From Acorus gramineus (Eukaryota; Streptophyta; Magnoliopsida; Acorales; Acoraceae), in contig CM060851.1 in NCBI GenBank assembly GCA_030737835.1, positions 3,624,615 to 3,688,614 of the forward strand: a DNA stretch of 64,000 nt. The letters are read 5' to 3'. Under the pieces are notes generated by a model, which saw only the letters and a list, made by a program, of their open reading frames with translations, was not told where the DNA came from and did not search any database. Positions 26,201-38,395 of the stretch are shown here, piece by piece (the stretch's first letter is position 1; every line of letters starts with the position of its first letter). The position numbers and the translations under genes were made by a program.

Positions 26201-29200
26201 AAAACCTAGCAAAAATAGCAGTATTTTTAGCGAGGAAAAATCAGTGTCAGAGAGATATACAGCTCACCTGAAGTAAGGGTACATGTAAACAAATTTGGAT
26301 CATCCACAAATGGTTTTATTTTCTTTTCCTTCGGATACTCTGCCTTTCCCCCTATTTTATTCCAGAAATTCTCAGGTTCACTCCCTTCCCTTATCGATGT
26401 AGATTGTTTTGAGGGCTGCAAATGACATCGAGAGCAAACCAGACTTGAACTGTTGTCTGAATAACATTTCACTGTAGAAAATAATATTGGCAATAGAAGA
26501 CCTCTGCTGATGCTTTTGAATGTGTCAACCATCAATACCACATAAGAACAGATGCATGTGCTTTAATATTTTAATATCAGTTTTCAATATGTTTGTTCAT
26601 CTCATGCTCAAATGGAAATTTCAATGCATTGTTCAGTTTTTGGGATTTCCATATTTTCTGTCTGAAAATGAATACTACAAATAATACAAGTTTTTGGGAT
26701 ATGATTGCATAATACAACTGATTAGTAATCAAAATAAATGAATTACAATGCTCTATTTAAGTTATTTATTATCCTTGATGGTTTATTGTGTTACTGACAA
26801 ACAGTAAGGACTCATTCACCCAATACATGTAACAAATCTTTGAAACCCAGCAGCATGAAATTCATGTTTGCATTTGGCCAGAATCAAAGCATCATTAGAG
26901 GACATCATAAATGCATGAAGTATCCAAATCACTAAATGTAGAAAACAGCATACATATATCACATCCAACATCCTATCGAGAATATCATGATCACTTGGTG
27001 AAGAAAGATTCCCTGTCCAGCTGAAGATAGAGTCTCCATCTTGCAAGATGTAACAATATGATGAACTGAGTGAACCAGAAACCTGAAAATAAATATTTGA
27101 TGGAATGAATTTTGATGTCCAAAAATTATACAAATATCACATGAACATCACCACAAATTAAAGTGTCATTAAACACCTATTCAGTATCTTCCTATTGTTA
27201 ACTTTTCTTCTTTTGTTGGTGGGTTGTTAACTTTTCTTCTAATCATTAGAAATAAAAATTTATGAAAAGAATACATGAAAGGAAATACTATGATTTCCCA
27301 CAATGAGAATCATCTGTCAAACTCTTAGACTTAAGAAGAGACAGGCCCATCTAACGCAACATAAGCTGACCTATGTTATACTCAATACCTAATATGGTCT
27401 TAATCAAATTTCTTTCTTCAAATTCCCTGAAAAATTGAAACATAGAACATGAAATATTCTCACATTCTACAAAGGCAATATTGCTAATGCAACACAGCAG
27501 AAAGAACTGGACTTTATCGTTGATGGCATGGGCATGCATCAATGTCGGAAGCTCTTTAAACTGATGCAGTAAATGTTGGAGACGTGCAAAGAAAAAAATT
27601 TAATTTTTTTTGGGGGGGGTAACAATACAAAAGGTTCAATCTTGAACTTACTGGATTGACTTGGATGGCCTGCATGTTATCAGAACTTATTCCTTGGACT
27701 CGAAAAAGGGCAACCTGATCTTTGCCAAACGTCTCATCAGCAATCCCTTTTTTGGATATAAAACTCCTATATCTTGAACTCATCCCACCCTACATGAAAT
27801 GACAAAAGACAATCAATGTCTTCTCAGATAAGATCATCTAATTGGCTTGATTCAGTAAAATTGAATTTGAAACAAACAAACACACCTTTAAAACGATCAG
27901 TGTCCGGCAGACTGCAAAAAATTGCATTGGCTCTTCACCTTCATATATTTGGGCCTGAACTGGGATAGAAAAATTACCAAGCACGAAAATCAAATTCCTT
28001 TTTACCTATTAGAATTTAATGGAAAATGTTTATAAAGTACGATAAACAAAGAAACCGACATAGCCTAATTGCAATATAATTACAAAGATCATGAGTTTAA
28101 TGCACTGACATTCGACAAATAGAGATGGAAATGATATATGATATGAACATTAGTGAAAAGTGCCTACCAGAACTGGGTTGCCCCGCATTGACTGAGCCAA
28201 AGTACTCATGTGGGAAATCGCATCAGTTCTGTCCTCCTGCAAACAAGGAATAATTAACTCACTGGAAAAAAAGTAACCAGAAGGGTTTCTTATAACAGGT
28301 TGTAGAAATAAAAGAAATTATCCAATGTAGTCACAATACTAGATGTCGAAGCAACATAAATAGTGGAATGACTTTTCGACGAGGCAAACATTTACTAAGA
28401 ATGTCAAGTTTGATTTATAATGATTGCATAAGGGGAATCATGGTCTTTTAATAAATAAAATAAATATTAACGGCTGGCTAATAAACAAAACAGGTCTCAA
28501 CTTAAGAAAATTGTGAACTGAGCTTTGTTAGCTCATTAAACACCCCCCTCTCCTGAAAGGGGATCAACCGGGAGGAGGGGGGAGGGGGAACCAATTTATT
28601 TTAAAAAAAAAACTCAATACATTTCACTTACAAAGGATCAATATCTGTTTCAAAAATGCTTGGGAGAGTGTTTTCAAATTTTTTGAAAAGTGGGTTTACA
28701 GAGTGTATGGGCTGATTTTGTGTTATTTCTCAGATCTAGAGGGTAAACTTGTAGTGGGGTGAGGTGGTGGTAGTTCTGAAATAACTCCCTCAGACCCCTT
28801 CTTCTCTGTTTGTTTCTGGACAGCAGATTTCTAATCTGCATGATGTTTTGGAGTTTAGCCCAAGTTTAATAATAGCTTTGATGGTAAAATCCCATCTTAA
28901 AAATTGAAAAAAAATAAATGACGCGGTTAAGGATAACCAAATTCAACAAATTTCTTTTATTAGCCAACAACCCTTACATCTGTGCTATTACTGCCTAGCC
29001 ATGCATAAATGAGATGCTCTTCTTTCTCATCTCCAGGATAAATATACTGCAAAATGTAGCAGTCCCCAATGTAAAGTTTAGTTTGTTCCGCAACTGGAAT
29101 CAGGGAAATATCATGAGATTCTACCCGCCAAACCTGCAAAAATCACCAAAGACAAGGCTATCAAACAATTGAAATTACATATGTAATTTTGAAGTATGAG

Positions 29201-31526
29201 ATTATCCAGATTTAATCATTACTTTCAGATTGCCACTGCAGTCAATGAATATCTGAGAGTCATCATCAGGAATTTCCTTTACATCAAAACCATGTCTCTT
29301 AAAAATTGCTGCAAGTGAAAGTTGGAATATGTTGTTAAAGAAAGATCTAACACAAAATGGAGCTCAGATTTCATGCTGCAAGATGCAAAACCTGCTACTT
29401 TCCCTCGGCCTTCTTCATACAGCTTTGGAACCACATTTTGAGGCCAGTCATCAAAATATGACTTAAACAAAGCAGTTTCAGATCCTTCAGTCAAGAAAGT
29501 TATGTGAGTATCCTTTGATCTATCTTGAAAATGCACAAAATCCTGTAACAATAAGTAACCCATAAAGAAGAAGCAGCCTCAGATTGAGAATATCAATTCA
29601 ACCACATGCATCTGGCCATGCATGCATAAATGCCGGAAGTTGAGCTGTGCATATAGTCATCTATGCAATTGACTAAATCGTATGTATTAAAAAACCATAT
29701 GGGACTGACGAATTGAAAAGAACGTTTGTAGTTAAAAGAGTGTGTGTGAATAAAGTAACCACAACACAACCACATTGCATATGTAGATTCCTGTGTTGTG
29801 ATACCAGGCTTTATCTCACGGTAAACAAAAAAAATGTTTAAGAAAATAGATTCAAAACACATGAACGTGCTAGATTGTAGGTCAAACATGCACCAATTGA
29901 TTTCCTTGTAAAAACCTCGTACATTTAAATTTGTAACTTGTTACCTCTGTAGCTGAAATAGCTGCCTTCCTTTCAGTAATTGTGGTGTTCCTTCCCATCC
30001 AAATGTAGATCTCAGCAGTACAATCTAACATGTAGCATTTGTCCATGCTCAACATCCCTTTCTTGAATGAAGAAGGCCCAATAGAACACAATTTCTCTTT
30101 ATTAATCCTACGAACAAAGCAATGGTAAATCACACATCTTGAAAACTATAATTTATAATCAATTTAAATCTTCACAATAGAATCTGAAATATGGCTAGAA
30201 ATTGTGGTAATATATAATCAGTAGAGCTGTGATTTAAAAAAAAAAAGATCACCAAATTAGTTCTGCTGATAGATTTTTCCTATGCTGTTGGGGATGTGAA
30301 CAGGGTGAATCACGGGCAATGGGTGCATAGCCACCAAATAAGCTCCAGAACTCGCCAGCATCAGAATCGCCAACAAATTTTCCATCCTCTACACATATAG
30401 ACCAGTTAGCAGTCGAAACAGATGAGACCTAATAAAAATATTAAATCATTATACCTATAGTTGCCATGTCACACCTCCCGCCATGCTTGCTATCCTTTAT
30501 ATATTGAACCACCTCCAACGCTTTAGCTCTTTCTTGTGTGCTAGAATTACATCCACAGAAGAGAAAGATTTTAGACTCGGTGTCGAGTACAAATACATCA
30601 TCATGGTTCAAAGATGAACGAGAAAACGGCACCTTCATCACATGAGAATAAAAATATAATTAATCATCAATCCAATGCACATGCAGAGTTATAGGGTAAA
30701 CAGTCACAATGATTATTACTTCTCTGATGCGAATAACATGATCCCCCTTGCATGCCAGCAAGGAGACTCGATAACTTTTGTTGTTCAAACCTTCCAGTTC
30801 TGAAGAGAAAACACCTTCAATGGGTATAACACATGGCCTAAAATATGATAAAAACTTTTCTGTCTCAAAGCCTTGAATTTCTCTGTATTGGACAGCACGG
30901 GATCCCAGAGCCCCATCTAGTTCAACTGCTTTGTCCGACGCCAAAGCAGAGTCGACCTGCAGACATAAAGGTGGCATCTTTTATAAAACTAAGGGCAACC
31001 CAAAAACCAGGTATCTCAAAAATGAGGGGAGATTTGGATAATAAAACTCAACGTCTTTGGCATCCTTCCCCAACCAATAATGAATATCATGTTGACCAAC
31101 TCCACTCTTAAGCAGGACGGTCTGTCTCAGTTACATACATTACGATTGTCAGACTCAAAAGAACAAGCATAACTGAACTGCAAATGCCTAGGCAAAACAT
31201 GTTGGAATGACATACGTTCAAGACAATGTAAGAACTTCCGGAGAAGAACTTGCCGTGTGAAGACTTTGGGATAGGAACCAAACCAAGATTCTCTACGCAC
31301 CAGACTTCAAGTCCTCTAATCAGCAATAACAACAAGTGTCAAGGAATCATGTGATGACAGAAACGCAAGCGCCAAACATTCGATAGATAATCAAAATGAA
31401 GTTATAAAACAAACTTTATAGAACACCAAATTCATAAAACATTTTCAAGTCAGCAACCATGAAAGGATACGGTTTTGTCCCGACCCCACGAAAAGCAGCG
31501 TCCACTCCCTCACCAAATTGAGACAT
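23282..31526 (-). CDS. Villin (VLN1-like), 22 coding exons
   Basis: Villins bind, bundle and in some cases cap or sever actin filaments. Exons: 31471-31526, 31216-31315, 31053-31121, 30720-30956, 30455-30632, 30253-30388, 29945-30107, 29392-29542, 29223-29308, 28978-29133, 28168-28236, 27886-27954, 27652-27789, 26954-27082, 26268-26415, 26099-26109, 25723-25860, 25354-25479, 24833-24895, 24147-24405, 23640-23815, 23282-23395. All phases close to 923 aa. Six gelsolin-type repeats fill residues 1 to about 725; examples are [57 protein letters not shown] and [14 protein letters not shown] Ser/Pro-rich linker covers about 735-860. A C-terminal headpiece ends [20 protein letters not shown]...SLNLF. 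The sequence resembles Arabidopsis VLN1 (remembered as about 909 aa), reported as calcium-insensitive. I did not test calcium-binding residues here. Confidence 0.94.
25146..25192. repeat. (TG)n, poly-T and poly-G run
   Basis: A short TG repeat runs straight into about 22 T and then about 18 G, in the villin intron between exons 25354-25479 and 24833-24895. Such runs are error-prone in sequencing, so the exact lengths are not reliable. Confidence 0.85.
26099..26109 (-). other. 11-nt villin micro-exon
   Basis: The sequence ...caacag|GTGATTTCAAG|gtagct has proper splice sites on both sides. It supplies the missing 11 nt that carry the phase from ...TLTS-G to LKEIFNF, encoding GDFK. Arabidopsis VLN1 has a matching short segment between FTCSCSS and KEIYNF, as I recall it. 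Without this exon the reading frame would break. Confidence 0.75.
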
Positions 31527-31841
31527 CGTTTACTTGTTCAAAACCTGCAACTGTTGTATCAGACAGAGCAAGCTTAAAGCACTTCGATCTGAAAGAACTA
31601 CCTGTTTGAGGAGAAATCCGAACATTCAGAATCAAATCGAAATCTTCAAAGGGAGTAAACTTCACTCGAGATGAACCCTAGCAACAAAGAGATCAGCGAA
31701 AGAACATCTGCATATAAAGAGCAGGAGAGAGAATTGATAGAACAATGTGAGAAGACGGAACCGGAGCTGAACAAGCAAAGCAAAGCCTTCGCGTGACTGA
31801 AACCCCACCTGCTCTGTCACTGTTGATCTCTCTCTCTCCCC

Positions 31842-31852
31842 CTTTATATATA
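31842..31852 (-). promoter_or_regulatory. TATA box of the villin gene
   Basis: TATATATAAAG on the minus strand followed by a GA-rich tract, about 316 bp upstream of the villin ATG. The leader between may hold a short intron ('caaacag|gtagtt' to 'gttgcag|gttttg', about 60 nt), which would be near the minimum length. Inferred from sequence only. Confidence 0.5.
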
Positions 31853-31869
31853 TTATATTATAAAATAAA

Positions 31870-33386
31870 ATAAAAAATTCGCACGTCCTGGCGGGACCCG
31901 CAGCACAAAAGGAAACCGGCCATCTAGAATAGCCAGTTAGCCAATGATTGCCTCCTCCAGGATGTACAACGGGCCGGCACAAAACGGCTCGACCCATCAA
32001 ACTGACAAGTCATACCGTGGGCCGTGTCGAACCATGCCGGGCTGAAAATCTGGTTGGCCTGTCAGTGGTTCGGGTCTAAATCCGGATATGACAAAATACA
32101 TAAAATTTCTGATCAGAAAAATCTTAGACTTAATTTAAATCCAATATGAAGGATCCAACTATCAAAATGGATCGGTTTAAGTCAACTCAAATCCGACTCA
32201 AATCCAATTCATTGACAGGCCTCTTTGCCCTCTTCGTGCCAATTTGTTAAGTTATTGGGCCTAATTTGTGCCAGCCCAAAAATACATAAAATATGAAGGA
32301 TCCGAGATCCAATTTAAACTATCCGAAGGATTCAATCATCAAAATGGGTTAGTTTGGGTCCACCCAAATCCAACCTGAAACAGATCCATTGACCAGAGGG
32401 TGCTATTACACTCAATTTTTTTTACAATCTAAAATACAATCATATATACCATCATATACATCATTAAAAGATGTAGATACCTTATTAAATTATTTTTTTT
32501 ATGTGTACTAAAAAAACTCAAAATGTAATGATGCACATTTTTTTATTAAAATATATAACTTATTAGATGATATTTACTATTTTTGTTAAAATAAAGTATG
32601 TATGGCCTAGGTTTTTAACTGTAAAAATGACTGAGTTTAAGCCTTTCCATGCCAATTTATTAAGTTATTGGGCTTGATTTGTGTCAACCCATCAACAAAT
32701 TAATAACAAAGGTACAACTTGGGCGGTTTGGATTGGATTGGAGCTCAACACGCTGGGTTTTGTTCAATTTCAGGTTTGATTTAGGTTAAATTGGATTCGT
32801 GTTTGACTTAAAAAATATATTATTTTAAACAATTAAAACTTTGTGAGAGTCAATTCTCCGCAATAACAAAAATAAAATGATAAGCATGAGAAATATTTTT
32901 ATTTAAAAAATAAAGAAATAAAAACTATAGATGTGAAAGATTCTATATAAAATTATAAATTTAAATAGAAACATTTTATTTGGATTCGGATTGGTTTACC
33001 TGGACCCTCAACCCAATTCAAATTATGTTCAGATTTGGGTTGAATCCAAATGTTAAAACCCCAATCCAAACCCACCCAAATTTCTTGTTGAGTTGGATTT
33101 GGTTGAATTCAATAGATAGTCAGTTGGATCTTTAAATACGTTCCTCTTATTTGTAGATCTTATTTAGAAACCCTAACAAAAGTAAATGGTGGGTATGAAG
33201 TGGATATTTATCAATGTAGTGGATTCATCAACATTTAGTTTGTTAATTGGATTGGTTAACTACGAGTCGTAGCGATGATGAATTGATGATTATATGAATA
33301 AATAATTTTTTCATAAAATTTTAACTTTTGTTATAATATAATAATCTTAAAAATAAATCTAAATTTACCCTATTGTTATATATAAA
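31870..33386. other. Intergenic region with old diverged repeats
   Basis: No gene seen. Two diverged direct copies share 'aaatacataaaat...gaaggatcc...atcaaaatgg' (about 32085-32220 and 32283-32400), and a third block 'gccaatttattaagttattgggc' recurs at 32230 and 32650. The text resembles relics of transposon ends, but I cannot define element borders. Confidence 0.45.
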
Positions 33387-34158
33387 GGGAAAATAATTAA
33401 AAAAATCTTCTAAGAGTTTGAAATACCCAATTCAACCATTTTTTAAAATTATACCTAAAAAAGTCTCATTTTACAATTTTAGAAATATAAAAGGCTAATC
33501 TGCCCTTATGTAATTAAATCTTTAATATCCCTCTTTATTCCACACTAGAAACCTATTTTTTCTACAAAACAACAATCTCTTTGTACATGATGAAAATCAA
33601 TCATCTCAGAGGTTTTTTTATTATATATCATATTTTGTGCTTCTTATATATATCTTACATGATATTGTTTATCATTTTTCATTGTGTATAATCATAATAT
33701 ATAATTTAAATCTATGTTGTGCCCCAATACAGCAGATGATATTTTAGTATTCTAAATCTTTATTCACATTTTTAATTTTTTGGCTATTTACGTATTTTTA
33801 TGATATCATTAGTACATATCAATTTTTTTTAAAAAAAACATCAACATTTAATGGAGTTCATCATCAAAAACTCAAATTATATTGGTACATATTTCACAAA
33901 ATCCACCTAATCACAAAGAATTTACAATAAAAAAAATTGATCTACATGAAAATGTGTGAAATATATTAATTAAAATTAAGAGGGTGAAATATTTTAACAA
34001 AGTTAAGAGATATAGAATATATTAAGGATCTAATTGCATAAGGGTATATTAGTCTTTTGTGTTTCTAAAATTGTAAAATGAGACTTTTTAGGTATAATTT
34101 AAAAAAGTGACTGATTTTGGTGTTTCTAACTTTTGGGAGACTTTTTTAATCATTTTCC
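33387..34158. mobile_element. Non-autonomous DNA transposon with long inverted ends, copy B
   Basis: The left end GGGAAAATAATTAAAAAAAT matches the reverse complement of the right end, CGGAAAATGATTAAAAAAGT, and the inverted similarity continues for over 100 bp ('ttatacctaaaaagtctcat'). TATATAAA flanks both sides, fitting an 8-9 bp target duplication as in hAT or Mutator elements. About 770 bp, no transposase. Copy A at 7455-8180 is a more decayed relative. Confidence 0.7.
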
Positions 34159-34584
34159 GGTATATAAATGCAACTAAATTATTTTGTATCAGTATATGTT
34201 GAATTTTTTCATGTGCATTTGTACATGCACAACACATGGTATCTAATATGAATCTCAAATATAAAATTATTTTTGTTTAAAATTATATTATAATTTTGTT
34301 TTAAATTATATTTTAAAAAATTAAAATTAAATGTAAAATTTATCGATCCAAATTTAACCATATAAATTTAATTGTAAATTTTCTACTTCAATTATTATGA
34401 TGATATAATGTCATGAACGGGGATGTTATTAATATTATAATATCTACATTTGTTCTCTGAAGACATCGGATTATTGACCGTTCGATACAAGAACCGATGG
34501 ATTTGTTATGATCGGAAAAGAATACCAATCAATTCAAACAATTGATATCACATTTAATTAGATCCAGACCATTCATTTGACTGT

Positions 34585-34730
34585 AACCCTAAAATCTAAG
34601 TTAGTTTATTTTCTTTTTCTTCCTCTCATTCTCGACCTCCTTTGCAGACCAATCGGTCGAACCCTAGAATCGAAGTTAATTTATTTTTCCAATTTCTTGT
34701 CGACCTCCATTGCAGACCAATTGGTCGGAC
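34585..34730 (+). repeat. 75-bp tandem duplication upstream of the RRM/CCCH gene
   Basis: Two adjacent copies begin at 34585 and 34660. Both read 'aaccctaraatcgaagttartttatttt' at the front (two mismatches) and end 'tttgcagaccaatcggtcg' or a close variant. Each copy carries an AACCCTA motif similar to the telo-box found in plant ribosomal and RNA-processing gene promoters. The array lies 120-260 bp before the start codon. Confidence 0.75.
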
Positions 34731-34846
34731 TGAGGAGGAGATCCTTCAGCGGTCGTTGCATCCCCTTCCTCCCCTTTTAGGGTTTTGATGTTGTTTTTCA
34801 TTCGGTCTAGGGAACTAGTTTTCTGAATTCGTCGGCGGCGTCTGCG

Positions 34847-37520
34847 ATGAATCCCCTAACGTTGGTGAAGCGCACGCAAAAGATCAACTTGACAGAGGCG
34901 AATTTGGGGATCTCAGATGACGCTTCATGGCATGCCAAGTACAAAGACTCAGCTTATGTGTTCGTCGGGGGCATCCCCTATGACCTCACCGAAGGCGACC
35001 TCCTTGCCGTCTTCGCACAGTAAGTACACCTGTTTCTATGTTTCATTGCTTTCTGATTCTGAAAACAATGTCTCCAAGTTTTGTTTCTTGTTTCATAAAT
35101 GATTCCTTCAAACGTTGGGGGTTGTCATTCGTTGGAATTGCGTGAAAATCAGGTATGGCGAGATAGTTGATGTCAATCTTGTACGAGACAAGGGCACTGG
35201 GAAATCCAAAGGCTTTGCCTTTCTTGCCTATGAGGATCAGAGGAGCACAACCCTTGTTGTTGGTGAGATTCATTTCCATATCAGTTTAATTCTTTTTGTT
35301 GATACACATGTTATGGGAAGGATATGAATTGTGTTTGAATGTTCCCACACAGATAATTTGAATGGTGCTAGAGTCGGAGATAGGATTGTGAGGGTCGACC
35401 ATGTCAGCAATTACAAGAAGAAAGAGGAAGAGGATGAAGAAGAGGAGAGGAAGAAGAGGGAAGCCCGGGGTGTTTGTCGTGCCTTTCAGAAGGGTGAATG
35501 CAATCGTGGTGATTCATGCAGGTTTTCTCATGACGAGCAGGTATGACAGAGAGAAAAAAAAAATTTACTTGTGAACCATGTCATGTGTTTTTCTGCTAGT
35601 ATGCTGTAGATGAATGGATTAAGTTGTGAGGAAGGACCTCTCAAAATGGTCATTATAATGCTTACCATCCTTATTTTACTCGTAGTTAGTCTTCTACACT
35701 TCATCATTCTCATAAAATGGTATAAAAAATGCAAATTATATGAGGTGATTGTTTGGAGCAATAGTAACAGGACAAATTCTTGGGTTCGAGTCCTGAGAAT
35801 GGCCACTCTGTGCAAAAAATGACAAAAAGGTTAGGATTGTTCCAGTGTGTCCCCTCTCAACTCTGCTATATGTTTGGACTATTCTAGCTGATGGCCTTTT
35901 TTATAATTTGCTTAAAAGCACACTGACCGCGACCCCTTCATGCTCAATCATATTTCCTCTGAAAATGGAACCCTATATTATATTACCATCGACCATCTGG
36001 AAGTTTGGTTCCATCATCACATCCAAAATCACATACAGAAAAGGAAACTATTCTGGTCCAGCAAGCAATCAGACGAGAAAGGGGCATTTCTCCCATTTCC
36101 CACAACCCACCTGATCTCCTGTTCGTTGGGCAAGACACAATGTTGATCCATTCTTCTGATAATTAGGTGGTTCAAGGACATTAAATGTGACAGCAATGTC
36201 TGTGGTAAAAGTCCATTAAATATATCAAGATAACTATAACATAAGGTGTCGATTTATTTGCTTACCTTCTTGTGCTTATGATCCATCCAAAACTTGGTAA
36301 CATCTCATGATTTAACATCCTTTATTTATGCATCAGGACAAGAAGTCAATTCTCTAATATATACAATTATGTTGGAATATTTGCATGTATACAAGCAGAT
36401 GTTAAGGTGCCATGTGAGCTGTCAAATTCTTTTCATTGTGTTATAAACAGTGTTAGTTTAATCTTCCTTGTTTTGAGATTATGAGAATTGCATGCTGCAT
36501 CTGGTTGAATGTCTCTTCCATGTTCCATTCTTAGTGTTTGCATAAATGCTGAACCTGAATCTCATGCTTTTATCATGGCTCTCCTAATAATGTGTACATG
36601 CATGCATATTCCAATTTGTACTTATTATCTTTTTTTATAAGTCAGGTACATTTGAGCTCTATGGAACCATGTACATCAACTGAATCAATGTTGACAATCA
36701 CATGTGTGGAGGGAAAAATTAGGGGAAATTTACCTCTTCAAAATGCAATTTCAGTTGGTGGCTTTTCTTATGCAGAATAATCCCATGGTGTCTATATTCC
36801 TTGGATTAGGAATGGTGAATGCGCATTTGTTTATTTTTCCAGTAACTTGACATTTGTCGTTAAAGATCCTTGTTTGCTCTGTGTGTTTTGATGTCTATGG
36901 AAATGTAAACTCTGGTTGGTGGAAGATGTTATCCTTAAATAACTTATTTGTTTTTCAAAATGCTTATTTTTTGTGTGTTTTTTGATATCCAGAGAAATGC
37001 AAACACTGGTTGGGGTGAGAAGGACGGCAAGGACAGTGGCTCTAGGTGGGATCATGAAAAATTTGCAGGTCCTATAAGGAGCCAAGGAAAGTCGGGTCAG
37101 TCTGCTTCAGATCATAATAACTTGGAGAAAAGGGGATTCGATGGAAATAACAAACCACTTTCAGCAGTGGATGACAATCAAGTTAGGATAAGCCGTCTAA
37201 AATTTAAGGATCCAGGTAGAAGGGATGATGACAGACGTGAGGTTGAGAGATCACCGGAGCAGAAGGAGAGGAAACCAAAGACACAAGATCGAGAAAGAAC
37301 AACCAGAGAAGAATATTCAGGCAGGCACAAGACAGAGCGTCTTCGTGATGAAGACCGTGATAGGCAGGAAAGTAAGAAGCGGTCAAGGTATGATTCAGAT
37401 GCTTCCGGTCATCGTTACAGGGAATCAGATGAAGGCCGCCAGTGGTCAAGGTCTGATAAAGGTACTTCTCATCGCCGTCGAAGTGAAGATGATGAACGAG
37501 AACATGATAGACGACACTGA
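34847..37520 (+). CDS. RRM + CCCH zinc-finger protein, RBMX2/Ist3 type, four exons
   Basis: Exons 34847-35019, 35153-35262, 35353-35540 and 36993-37520 join in phase to 332 aa. An RRM spans about residues 36-112 with RNP2 YVFVGG (37-42) and RNP1 KGFAFLAY (77-84). A single CCCH finger C-x7-C-x5-C-x3-H uses C136, C144, C150 and H154. The C-terminal half is a charged RD/RE/RS-rich tail. The N-terminus (MNPLTLVKRTQKINL) and RRM match plant CCCH proteins related to human RBMX2 and yeast Ist3/Snu17. Ist3 is a subunit of the RES complex on the activated spliceosome. A nuclear pre-mRNA splicing role is therefore inferred from family. Intron 3 (about 1.45 kb) holds a SINE-like sequence. Confidence 0.92.
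35745..35900 (+). mobile_element. tRNA-derived SINE-like sequence
   Basis: GGTTCGAGTCC at 35783-35793 is a perfect RNA polymerase III B box. About 28 bp upstream, 'tggagcaatagtaacagg' is a plausible A box. It lies in intron 3 of the RRM/CCCH gene. It does not fold as a full tRNA, so a SINE head is the likelier reading. The 3' border is uncertain. Confidence 0.45.
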
Positions 37521-37789
37521 TAACTCAATTGTGTGCTACTTCCACTGTCGTCCTGTTGTAACCTTTCCTCATTCTTTTCCATAGGAATTTGTGTAAGAAT
37601 TAAGAATACTTGAAATTTTCGACAGCATTTTTACATGATGGCTACAAGACCCATCTCAGGAGTCAGCTTTCTGTTTATTTTTCTGGTCATTTTAGACATG
37701 CCAATAGAACTTTTTCTTTTTGGAGTTTAAATTTGGACATCTCTATTTCAAAAGGTCCAACGTCTGATGGGTGATGAGGAGAAAATAGA

Positions 37790-38110
37790 GAATAATCAAG
37801 AAAATACAAAAAGAAAAAGAGAGGCCATGCTAGGAGGTCATCGACCCGGGAGAGGAATCATAGAAAAGGTTTCTATCATTCTTTTCCCGCATCAGACCGT
37901 GATGCATAACTGGCCGTAGTTGAAATGGACACGAGACACCTCCCAAAACACGAACACCCCCAGTCTGTGATAAAAGGAAGGGTCACGCATTCCACCAAAA
38001 ACCATCACATTTCTCGCTTTCCAAATTGCTAAACTTGATATGAAATTAACCTCCAATTTCATTTGACACCTCAAATTCTTGAAGCGGGAGGAGCTATTCC
38101 AAAGCAAAAA
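37790..38110 (-). pseudogene. Possible LINE reverse-transcriptase C-terminal fragment
   Basis: On the minus strand, an open stretch (37892-38107) contains SSLAIWKARNVMVFGG. That resembles the xxxWxIWKARNxxxF box near the C-terminus of plant LINE ORF2 proteins. No catalytic reverse-transcriptase motif is present and frames change on either side. If correct, it is a dead 3' relic. Confidence is limited because only one motif supports it. Confidence 0.4.
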
Positions 38111-38395
38111 TAAATTTTATTTGCATCACTTTCAGCCTTTGCTGTACCATCATTGCCATGCCACATATCTATGGCAAATCTGGCTTTCTAAATCGATCAC
38201 ACCTTATGACCATAGCCTCAAAAAAAAAAAAAATCCATTGAAAATAAATTTCATAAACTGCAATACAATGCAGTAAAAGAAATATAAGTATTCCGAGAAA
38301 ACAGATTTCTGGATAGTCGGAATAAAAGAACAGCACAAAAGCTAAAATGGCCTCCCAAAACTAAGTAAAATTGAGACTGTAAACTAAATGAAGAT

